Assembly: GCA_003577105.1 (NCBI GenBank)
Contig: QEUQ01000002.1
Coordinates: 62,001 to 126,000, forward strand
Origin: Acidobacteriota bacterium
Lineage (GTDB): Bacteria > Actinomycetota > Acidimicrobiia > ATN3
Length of the DNA: 64,000 nucleotides
Direction of reading: 5' to 3'
Part shown: positions 1-7,995 of the stretch, one piece after another
Numbering within the stretch: the stretch's first letter is position 1
Layout of the letters: each line of letters starts with the position of its first letter
Position numbers and translations under genes: made by a program
The notes under the pieces: generated by a model
Told to the model about the DNA's origin: nothing
What the model saw: the letters and a program-made list of their open reading frames with translations, nothing else
Databases searched by the model: none

Positions 1-1
1 G

Positions 2-1201
2 GTGCCGAATTCGGGGGGTACCCCCGAGAGAATCAGCGTGGGAAAAGGGCCCGTTGCTATCGGCGTCGATCCGGTCAGCGGCAATCTCGTCATTGCCAAC
101 TCCGGCTCAAACGATATCTCGGTCTTGGATCCCGCTTCGCGCAACGCAACAGCAACAATTGGCTCGGGTGACAATCCTGCCGGCGTCGCGATCGCGGCTC
201 GGGCGCGGCGTGCATTTGTCACGAACCTGAGGTCTGCAGACGTAACCGTTGTCGACCTCGACTCGAAGGTAGTCATCGCGCGAGTTCCAGTAGGCAAGGA
301 CCCCCAGCCGATCACGGTCTCTTCTCAGTCTGAGCGAGTCCTAGTAGCTGTTACGGGCGACAACGAGATCAAGGCAATCGACTCAGCCTCTGGAGCGATT
401 ACGGGCACCATCCGCACCAGCAGCACCCCCGTTGCGCTGGCGCCGATGCCAGACGGCACCGTCGCCGCTGCGCTCTTGCAGGACAAGCAAGTCGTGTTGA
501 TTGATCCGCCAACGATGACAATCACTAAGACTACGACCCTGCCCGCACGACCGACTGCTCTCGCGGTCAACCCGAATACAGGGCAAGTCGTGGCGGTTTC
601 ATGGGAATCATCAAAGGCCTACGTCGTTGACTCTCTGGCTCAAACGGTGCTTGAGGAGACTGACCTCGGAGTCATACCGAGCTCGGTCGCAATCGATCCG
701 GAGAGTGGAACCTACTTCTCTTATGGCGGCGTGCCGGTGCCCGCGGCCCTCAACGTTGCCTACATTGCGCTACTCCTTTTGGTCATCTGTGCGGGCGGAT
801 TCGTAGCAGGCTTTGTGTCGAAACAAGAGCCCGTGCGGCACGCGTCGTTCGCCCTTGGCGGGCTTGCTCTGATTATCTGGCTGGTTCTTGCGGGCGGCCG
901 AGTTGAGGCGCTTTTCGCCGTTGCGTTCAGCTCTGCATTTGCACTCCCCGCAGCTGCGCTTGGCGGCTTTCTCGCGGGTCGCAAGACCGGCGAAATCGAG
1001 ACTGGACTCAAGGCGACGCTAATCGGGGCGATCTCCGGTCGAAAGGCAACAGCTTCCGAGCCCGATGTTGACGCTGAGTCCTCAGGTGGCGAAAGCCCTG
1101 CGACCGGCGATTCGGACGCCCAGAGTGATCGACCTGACTCCAAGAGGCGCCGAACCCGACGTACGGTCGATTCGGCCCCACTGGATGAACCCCTAGACTG
1201 A
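2..1201 (+). CDS. YVTN-type beta-propeller membrane protein, 5' end probably outside window
   Basis: The first ~240 residues are repeats of about 40 residues of the YVTN/NHL kind (pattern: x-V-G-x-x-P-x-x-V-A-V-x-P, then a short x-V-x-V-I-D strand), which normally build a beta-propeller outside the membrane. Around residues 250-325 there are three hydrophobic segments, followed by a charged C-terminal tail rich in Asp, Ser and Arg. It therefore looks like a surface or periplasm-facing propeller anchored by C-terminal helices. The reading frame is open to the window edge and begins inside a repeat, so the true start and any signal peptide are probably upstream. The next feature is rnpB, 127 bp downstream. 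The ligand or function is unknown. Confidence 0.6.
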   Translation: MPNSGGTPERISVGKGPVAIGVDPVSGNLVIANSGSNDISVLDPASRNATATIGSGDNPAGVAIAARARRAFVTNLRSADVTVVDLDSKVVIARVPVGKDPQPITVSSQSERVLVAVTGDNEIKAIDSASGAITGTIRTSSTPVALAPMPDGTVAAALLQDKQVVLIDPPTMTITKTTTLPARPTALAVNPNTGQVVAVSWESSKAYVVDSLAQTVLEETDLGVIPSSVAIDPESGTYFSYGGVPVPAALNVAYIALLLLVICAGGFVAGFVSKQEPVRHASFALGGLALIIWLVLAGGRVEALFAVAFSSAFALPAAALGGFLAGRKTGEIETGLKATLIGAISGRKATASEPDVDAESSGGESPATGDSDAQSDRPDSKRRRTRRTVDSAPLDEPLD

Positions 1202-1327
1202 GACACCCCCAGCCGCAGCCGGCAATCAGATTTTGCGGCCGCCTGACGGCCCAAATCGTCCGCTCCGTCCCGCGGTGTCTCCCCCCCAGCGCCCGGGGCG
1301 GGGCGGGCACATTATTGTTGAGTTGCA

Positions 1328-1708
1328 ATGAGCCGGCCGGGCAGCCGCGGTGCCTTTCGCGGCATCGAGGAAAGTCGGGACTCCACAGGGCAAAGCGCTG
1401 GGTAACACCCAGTCGAGGCGACTCGGAGGAAAGCGCAACAGAAAGCAAACCGCCGATGAATCCCTAGGGGATCACAGGCAAGGGTGCAAGGGTGGGGTAA
1501 GAGCCCACCGGCGATCCGGGTGACCGGGTCGGCCAGGCAAGCCCCGCTTGGAGCAAGGTCAAGCAGGAGAGAACTATGAGTGGCCCGCTCAGGTGCGTTG
1601 CACCGCTCTCCGGGTAGACCGCATGAGGCGGCGGGCAACCGTCGCACCAGATGGATGGCTGCCGCCCGGCGAGTCCGGGTACAGAATCCCGCTTACAGGC
1701 CGGCTCAT
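1328..1708 (+). ncRNA. rnpB: RNase P RNA (bacterial type A)
   Basis: This is the catalytic RNA that removes 5' leaders from tRNA precursors. Visible hallmarks are the CR-I sequence GAGGAAAGTC near 1367, the ACAGAAAGCAAACCG block near 1439, the GGGTAAGAGCCCACCG block near 1495 and the 3' CR-V-like ACAGAATCCCGCTTACAGG at 1681. The 5' end ATGAGCCGGCC pairs with the 3' end GGCCGGCTCAT, closing helix P1 and setting the limits. The length of about 380 nt is usual for the type A form. Small open frames overlapping it are spurious. It lies 160 bp upstream of the aldolase gene on the same strand. Confidence 0.93.
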
Positions 1709-1867
1709 TGCCAGTCGTATCAGAACCAAGTCGCGCTACGTTCGTGACGGAGCGAGGAAGCAGAGGGTAATCTCGGCGGAATCACCAAGAGGCCCGTCCC
1801 GCCGGTGCCGGCGAAGATCCGGTTCCGAAGTACGTGCGCGAAATTCGACTGTCATGGAAGGATGAGA

Positions 1868-2803
1868 ATGTCTGACAATTCTGGAGCAGGAGCCGCCGAT
1901 CGAAATCTGGCGGTATTTCCACCGGATATGTCCACCGGCAAGAAGACACGCCTTCGCCGCATCATGTACGGACATGGTCCGGGAAATGGGCGGGCCCTCA
2001 TCCTCCCGTTCGATCAGGGGCTCGAGCACGGCCCCCGGGACTTCTTTGACAACCCGGCTTCTGTGAGCCCCACTTACCAGCTGCGACTGGCAAAAGAGGG
2101 AAATTTTTCAGCCGTCGCATTTCAGATCGGACTAGCCGACAAGTATTTCTGGGACTACGCCGGCGAGATTCCGCTCGTTCTGAAACTCAACGGAAAGAGC
2201 GACATTCCTTCTGACGCAGATCCGATTAGCCCGTGCAATGCATCTGTTGAAGACGCTGTAAGGCTCGGTGCCGACGCGGTCGGGTACACGCTCTACGTCG
2301 GAAGCACCCGCCAAGATGAGGACTTCATTCAGTTGGCAGAGATACGTGAGGACTGCGCTCGATTTGAGATGCCTCTCGTCGTCTGGTCATATCCGCGAGG
2401 CGCAGCAATGAAGGCCAAGGGGGGCATCGATACTCAGTACGCAATCGAGTATGCCGCAAGGATTGCTGACGAGCTCGGTGCAGACGTGGCAAAGGTCAAC
2501 TACCCGAAGCTAGGCGCCACTCCGGAAGCACCTAAACCGTATGACACACTCGAACTCACTCACGAAGAGGCCGTTTCCCGGGTAATCACCGCTGCCGGCA
2601 GGTCGAAGATTCTAATTTCAGGCGGTAGCAAGGGCAGCGACGAAGACGTCATCGACAAGGCACGCATTTCACTCGAGGCCGGAGCGATGGGCCTCATCTT
2701 CGGCCGCAACATCTGGCAGCGCCCATGGGACGAGTCGCTCAAAATGGTCGAGAGGCTTCACTCGATCTTTGATTCACTCCCCGCCCCCGACTATTCCGGC
2801 TAG
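1868..2803 (+). CDS. class I fructose-bisphosphate aldolase (DhnA/FbaB type)
   Basis: It should cleave fructose 1,6-bisphosphate into dihydroxyacetone phosphate and glyceraldehyde 3-phosphate through a lysine Schiff base in the cytoplasm. The protein has about 311 residues. It contains the early LPFDQGLEHG motif, a VVWSYPRGAA strand, the DVAKVNYPK segment carrying the likely Schiff-base lysine, and phosphate-binding ISGGSKG and GLIFGRNIWQRP motifs near the C-terminus, as in the DhnA family. ATG 1868 is chosen because GGAAGG lies six bases upstream; ATG 1862 is the alternative. The phosphofructokinase gene starts 18 bp after the stop, so the two glycolytic steps are probably co-transcribed. 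Confidence 0.9.
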   Translation: MSDNSGAGAADRNLAVFPPDMSTGKKTRLRRIMYGHGPGNGRALILPFDQGLEHGPRDFFDNPASVSPTYQLRLAKEGNFSAVAFQIGLADKYFWDYAGEIPLVLKLNGKSDIPSDADPISPCNASVEDAVRLGADAVGYTLYVGSTRQDEDFIQLAEIREDCARFEMPLVVWSYPRGAAMKAKGGIDTQYAIEYAARIADELGADVAKVNYPKLGATPEAPKPYDTLELTHEEAVSRVITAAGRSKILISGGSKGSDEDVIDKARISLEAGAMGLIFGRNIWQRPWDESLKMVERLHSIFDSLPAPDYSG

Positions 2804-2821
2804 GCAGCACGCTAGGTACCC

Positions 2822-3862
2822 ATGCGACTTGGAGTACTGACCGGCGGAGGTGACTGCCCCGGGCTGAACGCCGCGATTCGAGCCATCGTTCGTAGAGCGC
2901 TACATGAGCCTGATACGAAGGTATTAGGGTTCAAGTATGGATGGGCGGGTCTGATTTCGGGGGAGACGGTCGACCTTGACCTGGCGGCCACGAAAGGGAT
3001 AGTTCACCGCGGCGGCACCATCTTGGGGACCTCTCGCACCAATCCCTATAAGGATCCGAGCGATGAAAGGCCAGTTGGCGCCATTTTGGCGACTCTGGAA
3101 TCGCTCGGCATTGATGCTCTTGTTCCCATTGGCGGAGAAGACACGCTGGGAGTTGCGATGCGGCTCCACGAAGACGAGGGCGTACCGATTGTCGGAGTGC
3201 CGAAGACGATCGACAATGACCTTTCAGAAACTGACTTCACGTTTGGCTTTCAAACGGCGGTCCAGATTGCCACCGACGCAATCGATCGACTGCACACGAC
3301 CGCAGAGTCCCACAATCGCGTAATGGTAGTGGAGGTGATGGGGAGGCATGCAGGCTGGATTGCTACTTACTCGGGCATCGCCGGAGGCGCTGATGTGATC
3401 TTGATTCCCGAGAAGCCGTTTGACATCGCCGAGGTGGCAGCTCGCATTCAGCACCGGCATGACCAGGGGCGCCTTTTTTCGATAGTGGTGGCAGCAGAGG
3501 GAGCAATGCCTGTCGGCGGCGAAGCTGTCCTGTCGGCCGGCGAAACTGACGCATTTGGCCACACTCGCCTGGGCGGGATCGGAAACTGGATTCAGGAGCA
3601 GCTTGAGAAGATGACCGGATTCGAGACCAGGACAACGATTCTTGGTCACGTCCAACGAGGAGGCACCCCCGTCGCTTTCGATCGTGTTCTCGCCACCCGC
3701 TTCGGAGTCGCCGCCGCGGAGGCCGCACTGACAGGCCAGTTTGGCACCATGGTCGCCATCAACGGGACGAGCATCACGCTCGTTTCACTTGCATCGGCAG
3801 TAGGCAAACTCAAGACAATCGACCCCGAGCTGGTAGCAGTCTCAGAGGTCTTCTTCGGCTGA
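2822..3862 (+). CDS. 6-phosphofructokinase with PPi-type active-site motifs
   Basis: It phosphorylates fructose 6-phosphate, the step before the adjacent aldolase. It has 346 residues and opens with the nucleotide-binding MRLGVLTGGGDCPGLNAAIR segment. The catalytic PKTIDND motif is at 127-133 and the substrate-binding MGRHAGW motif follows. Residues 104-108 read GGEDT. ATP-dependent enzymes have Gly where D107 sits, and usually PGTIDND rather than the PKTIDND with K128 seen here. Asp plus Lys at these places is the established signature of pyrophosphate-dependent enzymes, so the likely donor is PPi and the reaction may be reversible. The substrate call is inference from these two residues. 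Confidence 0.88.
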   Translation: MRLGVLTGGGDCPGLNAAIRAIVRRALHEPDTKVLGFKYGWAGLISGETVDLDLAATKGIVHRGGTILGTSRTNPYKDPSDERPVGAILATLESLGIDALVPIGGEDTLGVAMRLHEDEGVPIVGVPKTIDNDLSETDFTFGFQTAVQIATDAIDRLHTTAESHNRVMVVEVMGRHAGWIATYSGIAGGADVILIPEKPFDIAEVAARIQHRHDQGRLFSIVVAAEGAMPVGGEAVLSAGETDAFGHTRLGGIGNWIQEQLEKMTGFETRTTILGHVQRGGTPVAFDRVLATRFGVAAAEAALTGQFGTMVAINGTSITLVSLASAVGKLKTIDPELVAVSEVFFG

Positions 3863-3917
3863 CTCGCAGACGTATAACATTGGCCGCCACCTCAACCATC
3901 CTGGAGCGCCGCATCAA

Positions 3918-4982
3918 GTGAGTCAACCTGTCGGGCCAGCCGTCTGGATTGGCTTCAACCTTCTGATCATCGCATTGCTCCTGCTTGACTTGCTTGTATT
4001 TCACAAGGAGGCCCACGAGGTCAGCATGCGCGAGGCGGCGCTGTTTAGTGCCTTCTGGGTCGCAGTCGGGCTTGCTTTTGCCGGCGTTCTCTTTTTCTGG
4101 CAGGGGGGGCCGGCAGCCGTCACTTACCTGACGGGATACGTAATCGAGAAATCGCTGAGCGTCGACAACCTCTTCGTCTTCGTGGTTGTCTTTTCTTATT
4201 TCGGGGTACCTGCTGCCTATCAGCACCGAGTGCTCTTCTGGGGAATTATCGGCGTACTGATCATGCGCGGATTCATGATCTTCGCCGGGGCCGCGCTGCT
4301 CGCGCGATTCGAATGGCTCACCTACCTCTTTGGCGCCTTCCTGATCTTCACCGGTGTCCGCATGGCGTTTCACGATGAAGCTGACGTTCACCCCGAGAAG
4401 AACGCCGCGGTACGCCTCGCGCGCAAGGTATTACCCGTGACGGCCGAATACCACGACGCCCGCATGATTGTCAGAGATGCAGGCCGCATCATGGCTACTC
4501 CCCTGCTACTTGTGCTGATTGTCGTTGAGACGACCGATCTCGTCTTCGCGCTCGACTCGATTCCCGCGATCTTCGCGATTACGAGAGACACGTTCCTCGT
4601 ATACACGTCAAATGTCTTCGCGATTCTGGGATTACGCTCGCTTTATTTCCTCTTGGCCGGTGTGGTGCACAAGTTCCGGTTCTTGAAGTACGGACTTTCG
4701 GTCGTGCTTGTGTATGTGGGGCTGAAAATGACGCTCCACTCGTACATCCACATTCCAATACCGGTTTCGCTCGGAGTAATAGCGCTCGTCATCGGGGGGT
4801 CGGTGGCGTTGTCCATGCTGATACCAATTCCGAGGCCCAAGTCATGCCACGATTGCGGAGCGGCGATAGAGGGCGAGTTCAATACGTGCCCATCGTGCGG
4901 CACCGTAGTCTGGCCTCCCGATGCTGTGGTTGAGTCCGGCGAGGGCGACCGTTCTGCGCCCGAGGCCGATGCCAGCGACTAG
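3918..4982 (+). CDS. TerC-family integral membrane protein with C-terminal zinc ribbon
   Basis: This belongs to the TerC/Alx family of polytopic membrane proteins, linked to tellurite resistance and, for several members, to metal (notably manganese) export or metalation of exported proteins. The 354 residues hold about nine hydrophobic segments. Family acidic motifs are visible: EKSLSVDNLFVF near residue 75 and VVETTDLVFALDSIPAI near 200. After the last helix a cytosolic tail carries CHDCG...CPSCG (~residues 312-332), a treble-clef or rubredoxin-like zinc ribbon, which is an unusual addition. The start is GTG. It is on the same strand as pfk, 55 bp downstream, and convergent with the next gene. 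Confidence 0.88.
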   Translation: MSQPVGPAVWIGFNLLIIALLLLDLLVFHKEAHEVSMREAALFSAFWVAVGLAFAGVLFFWQGGPAAVTYLTGYVIEKSLSVDNLFVFVVVFSYFGVPAAYQHRVLFWGIIGVLIMRGFMIFAGAALLARFEWLTYLFGAFLIFTGVRMAFHDEADVHPEKNAAVRLARKVLPVTAEYHDARMIVRDAGRIMATPLLLVLIVVETTDLVFALDSIPAIFAITRDTFLVYTSNVFAILGLRSLYFLLAGVVHKFRFLKYGLSVVLVYVGLKMTLHSYIHIPIPVSLGVIALVIGGSVALSMLIPIPRPKSCHDCGAAIEGEFNTCPSCGTVVWPPDAVVESGEGDRSAPEADASD

Positions 4983-5024
4983 GGGAGAGCCGTGATCGTC
5001 GGGCAGCCGACACTGCTCTGAGAG

Positions 5025-5426
5025 TCAGTCGCCTCTTGAGATGCCTGCCTGCTTGAGTACGCTGGCAGGTACTCCAACCGCACGCCATGCCTTGTAGCTG
5101 ATTCCGCGGCGCTTTCCATATGCTGCGGCAAACCTGACAAACCCCTCCCGGAGCTTCGCCTCGTCAGAGCCGGCGCTACTCGCATTGAGTGCAGCCGTAA
5201 GGTTCATCTGTTGCTGAGTAAGCTCGAGACGCTTAAGAGGATTTGACTCCTTAGCCAAGCGATCTTCAACTCCACGTAGCCGACGCTGAATTGCTCCCGG
5301 ATCGGCCGACCTGTGAGTTGCCGTTCCCGCAGTCAAGGCCTCCAGATATGCCTTAACTGCTGAAGACTCAATGCGTCCTTGGCGAATCGCTTCCTTGTGT
5401 TCGGGGCTCATTGGTCCTCGCGGCAA
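5025..5426 (-). CDS. conserved actinobacterial protein of unknown function
   Basis: This 133-residue, charged, soluble protein probably starts at TTG 5426, with a GAAGGGAAG ribosome-binding site just upstream. The middle is helical with coiled-coil character. The C-terminal end, GISYKAWRAVGVPASVLKQAGI, resembles from memory a small family of actinobacterial proteins of unknown function that end with the same kind of helix-turn-helix-like segment. I cannot assign a function. It is convergent with the TerC gene and has a free-standing position. Confidence 0.7.
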   Translation of the reverse strand: MPRGPMSPEHKEAIRQGRIESSAVKAYLEALTAGTATHRSADPGAIQRRLRGVEDRLAKESNPLKRLELTQQQMNLTAALNASSAGSDEAKLREGFVRFAAAYGKRRGISYKAWRAVGVPASVLKQAGISRGD

Positions 5427-5542
5427 AGTGACTTCCCTTCAAACTTCCCAACTTGGGTTGAACAACACGGCCCAGATCCCAGCTCTCAGAACCTTGAGTC
5501 TAGGCAAGCACCAACTCGATGTCTAGCGGCACTCAGTCCCGA

Positions 5543-6166
5543 CTATTCATTCCCCTGAAAGAGGTGTTGAGTCTCATTTGTTGAAATCATGTACGAACCT
5601 GCACTTGAACTGTAGATTCTCGTTATCGAGGCATTGTCAATCCTGATACGCGGAAAGCAGGATTCGTCGCAATTCAAGGCCCACATTGCACTTGCCTTAG
5701 CAGGCCCCAAGTGAGTTACCACCACGCTTACGGCGCCTGGCTCAGTACCTTGCGAGTAGTCTTCGATCGCCTGCCGCGTTCTTTCGCATAAGAGCTCAAC
5801 CGACTCTCCGCCGGGAGGTGCAAAAACCGGGTTAGAAAACAACTTTGCGACCGCGATCGGATCTCCCACGTCAGCAAACGCGCGCCCCTCCCAATCGCCA
5901 TAGTCCATTTCGCGGACTCTGTCGTCTTGCTCGAGAAGTTCGCCGGCTCCCAGTGCCTCGGCTATCGCAGAAGCCGTTTGGACCGCGCGGCGGGAGCCGC
6001 TGGAGACAATTCTTGTTACGCGGACTGCCCGCCTGGCGATCTCAAACCCCACTGCGTCGGCCTGAGCGATGCCCTTCTCCGATAAGGGTGAATCGGTTCT
6101 TCCGATAAACAGACCCGCATGGTTCCCTAGTGACTGCGCGTGGCGCACAACCCAAATTTCCCCCAT
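5543..6166 (-). CDS. histidine phosphatase (phosphoglycerate mutase-like)
   Basis: A 207-residue member of the branch-1 histidine phosphatase superfamily. The phospho-acceptor motif VVRHAQS lies at the N-terminus (RHAQ instead of the common RHGE), the second catalytic region is near SGSRRAVQTA, the acidic residue comes in REMDYGDWEG, and the second histidine is in VVVTHLGP. The start used is ATG 6166, which shares one base with the stop of the upstream membrane-protein gene (TGATG). In mycobacteria a related phosphatase is fused to RNase HI (Rv2228c); here the two are separate genes of one operon. The substrate is unknown. Confidence 0.82.
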   Translation of the reverse strand: MGEIWVVRHAQSLGNHAGLFIGRTDSPLSEKGIAQADAVGFEIARRAVRVTRIVSSGSRRAVQTASAIAEALGAGELLEQDDRVREMDYGDWEGRAFADVGDPIAVAKLFSNPVFAPPGGESVELLCERTRQAIEDYSQGTEPGAVSVVVTHLGPAKASAMWALNCDESCFPRIRIDNASITRIYSSSAGSYMISTNETQHLFQGNE

Positions 6167-6687
6167 CAGTCGAACATCCTTCCTGTCCTCATGAAATCTG
6201 CCCGATCCCGATTCAGAGTCGAGCTCCGGTATAGCCATGCAAGCGCCGCCAGCCCAAGCATTTCCTCTAGCGCCTTGCCTCCCCGGACTCCAGGGATGAA
6301 TGCCCGCCACCAACTGCCCCTTACTGGCTTGGCAGGAAATCCCCCGAGGAACGGCCAAAGCGCCACTTCAGGCTCGGCCCAAATCCAATCCATTCCAATG
6401 TGGACAAGTTGACCGGCCATGAGCGCCGTCGCAGCTCGGCCGTGGGCCTCTCGACTCTCATTTTGCCTATGCCGCCTAACGACCATCGGCGCAATCGCTA
6501 GAGAAAGCGCCAAGGAGTGACCGATGAGCCGTCCGCTCTGAAATCGCCGACGAAACAGGACCCGCCCAATCGGTTTGTCCAACAAGTCAGGCGCGAGCAG
6601 ACCAAACATGGCCCAGCGGTAGTCAAGATTTCTTCCAAATAGGGACCGGACGATGACGAGGCCGGCGCCAAGATGCCAGAAGATCAA
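6166..6687 (-). CDS. YdjM-like membrane protein (putative metal-dependent hydrolase)
   Basis: A 173-residue membrane protein. The spaced motif series WHLGAG, LAPDLLDKPIG, GRLIGHSL and LVHIGMDWIWAEP carries conserved Asp and His residues between hydrophobic helices, as in the YdjM/DUF457 family of putative inner-membrane metal-dependent hydrolases. Its start overlaps the stop of the RNase HI gene by four bases and its stop abuts the phosphatase start, so all three are translationally coupled. Catalytic activity of this family is not well established, and the substrate is unknown. Confidence 0.65.
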   Translation of the reverse strand: MIFWHLGAGLVIVRSLFGRNLDYRWAMFGLLAPDLLDKPIGRVLFRRRFQSGRLIGHSLALSLAIAPMVVRRHRQNESREAHGRAATALMAGQLVHIGMDWIWAEPEVALWPFLGGFPAKPVRGSWWRAFIPGVRGGKALEEMLGLAALAWLYRSSTLNRDRADFMRTGRMFD

Positions 6688-7151
6688 GTGGCTGTGTCTT
6701 TGTCTCGCATCAAATGGCTATTGAGGTGGGCGTCAAGAGCGTCATTCACAAGTGAGTCTGCTCGGCGATTCTGCTCCCTTGCCACATGATTCGCTCTCCA
6801 ACTTTCAAATGATCCGAGAAGCGACATGGCCTTTGCGTGCAGAGGCTTGAGATTGGCGCTCTTTACCCTGTACTGACCAGACAACTGTCTGACAATCAGC
6901 TCACTATCGGCCCTGACTTCAATGTCGCTCGCCCCGTATTCCAGTGCTACTTCGAGGCCGGCGATCAGGGCCGCGTATTCTGCTTCGTTGTTGGTACCGG
7001 TGCCGATGTACTCAGAAACGGACGCAAACTCCTCAAGCTCTCCAGCATCGCTCTCAACAAACAGAGCAGCACCAATTCCAGCGGGTCCGGGATTACCCCG
7101 GGCGCCACCGTCGCAAAACATCACAACCTTCGATATCGGCATTGTGCTCAC
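6684..7151 (-). CDS. rnhA: ribonuclease HI
   Basis: It cuts the RNA strand of RNA-DNA hybrids in the cytoplasm. The 155 residues carry the four acidic active-site positions of the family: FCDGGARGNPGPAG (Asp), NNEAEYAAL (Glu), RADSELIV (Asp) and the last Asp in NRRADSLVNDAL. The zinc-ribbon protein gene ends 4 bp upstream and the membrane-protein gene starts inside the stop codon. In mycobacteria the homologous domain is fused to a phosphatase; here it is a stand-alone enzyme. Confidence 0.9.
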   Translation of the reverse strand: MSTMPISKVVMFCDGGARGNPGPAGIGAALFVESDAGELEEFASVSEYIGTGTNNEAEYAALIAGLEVALEYGASDIEVRADSELIVRQLSGQYRVKSANLKPLHAKAMSLLGSFESWRANHVAREQNRRADSLVNDALDAHLNSHLMRDKDTAT

Positions 7152-7155
7152 CTAA

Positions 7156-7887
7156 TCAAGGTAAAAGAATCATCGAGCAATGCTCGCATCGAGGTGTACC
7201 CGTCTCGTTTCTCAGCTGAGTCTCGAAGACGGCTGAGATTTGAAGTCTGCACGACCCGCAGACTCCATCGGAAAGGCGACTTATCACGATGCCGCCGTGT
7301 TTAGCTCTGAGCTGGTCATATAGCTCGAGCGCGGCCAAGGCGCTCGCCGCACTCCTCGCCAGATCACGAGCCTCCTCCGCGCTTTTGATTTCGCGTTCCA
7401 GTTTGTCAATCGCGGTATTGAGACGATCAGTGGCAGAAGCAAGACTCGATTCCGCACTATCGAAGTCAGCTTGGGCCAGCAGGCGCGCTTCCTCGCCCAT
7501 GTCGCACTCCAGGAGTTTCTCAATTGCCGACTCCTCCAAGGCGGAGCGCTGCTTTTCGAGCATCTCGATTTCAGATTGAATCCCCAGGAGCTCCCTGGTT
7601 GCCTTCACCGTACCCCCATACAGAGTGCGGTTAGCCTCTTCGATTCTTGCCGTAAGCATCTCTATCTCGTCCTCAAGCGATTTCTGCTCACGCCTCAGTG
7701 CCATCACTCGTTCAGTGGCAGCATCCAGCGCCGTTCTGGCCGATTGACTGGACTCTGCCGCGGCTGCTGCTACCTCGCGTTCCTCGAGCGTCTCGAGCCG
7801 GTGCAGCAAACGATCAAGTTCCGAGTCGCGCTCCTGCAGTTCCAGCAGCTCATCCAATTCGTGCACAGGCACCTCCAAGCGCACCAT
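7156..7887 (-). CDS. C4-type zinc-ribbon coiled-coil protein (DUF164-like)
   Basis: A 243-residue protein. About the first 180 residues form a long alpha-helical coiled coil rich in Glu, Leu and Ala. The last ~50 hold a zinc ribbon, CGSCRLQ...CEHCSM. This matches the family of Rv2229c, which sits next to the RNase HI/phosphatase gene in mycobacteria, so gene order supports the identity. Proposed roles include scaffold or nucleic-acid binding but none is established. It is the first gene of the run leading to rnhA, the membrane protein and the phosphatase. Confidence 0.8.
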   Translation of the reverse strand: MVRLEVPVHELDELLELQERDSELDRLLHRLETLEEREVAAAAAESSQSARTALDAATERVMALRREQKSLEDEIEMLTARIEEANRTLYGGTVKATRELLGIQSEIEMLEKQRSALEESAIEKLLECDMGEEARLLAQADFDSAESSLASATDRLNTAIDKLEREIKSAEEARDLARSAASALAALELYDQLRAKHGGIVISRLSDGVCGSCRLQISAVFETQLRNETGTPRCEHCSMILLP

Positions 7888-7995
7888 GTCGGCTCACCAA
7901 CAGTATCCGCGAGCATCCGCGACGAACCTACGGCCGGTCCAGCCGCGCGCGGCGAGTCGCCACGCCAGTCTGGTTCCGAGGCTTAGCTCACCCTC

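Noticed and set aside
1008-1865. Several ORFs overlapping rnpB on both strands
   Set aside because: The region is a well-supported RNase P RNA; the ORFs follow its GC-rich helices and show no protein motif.
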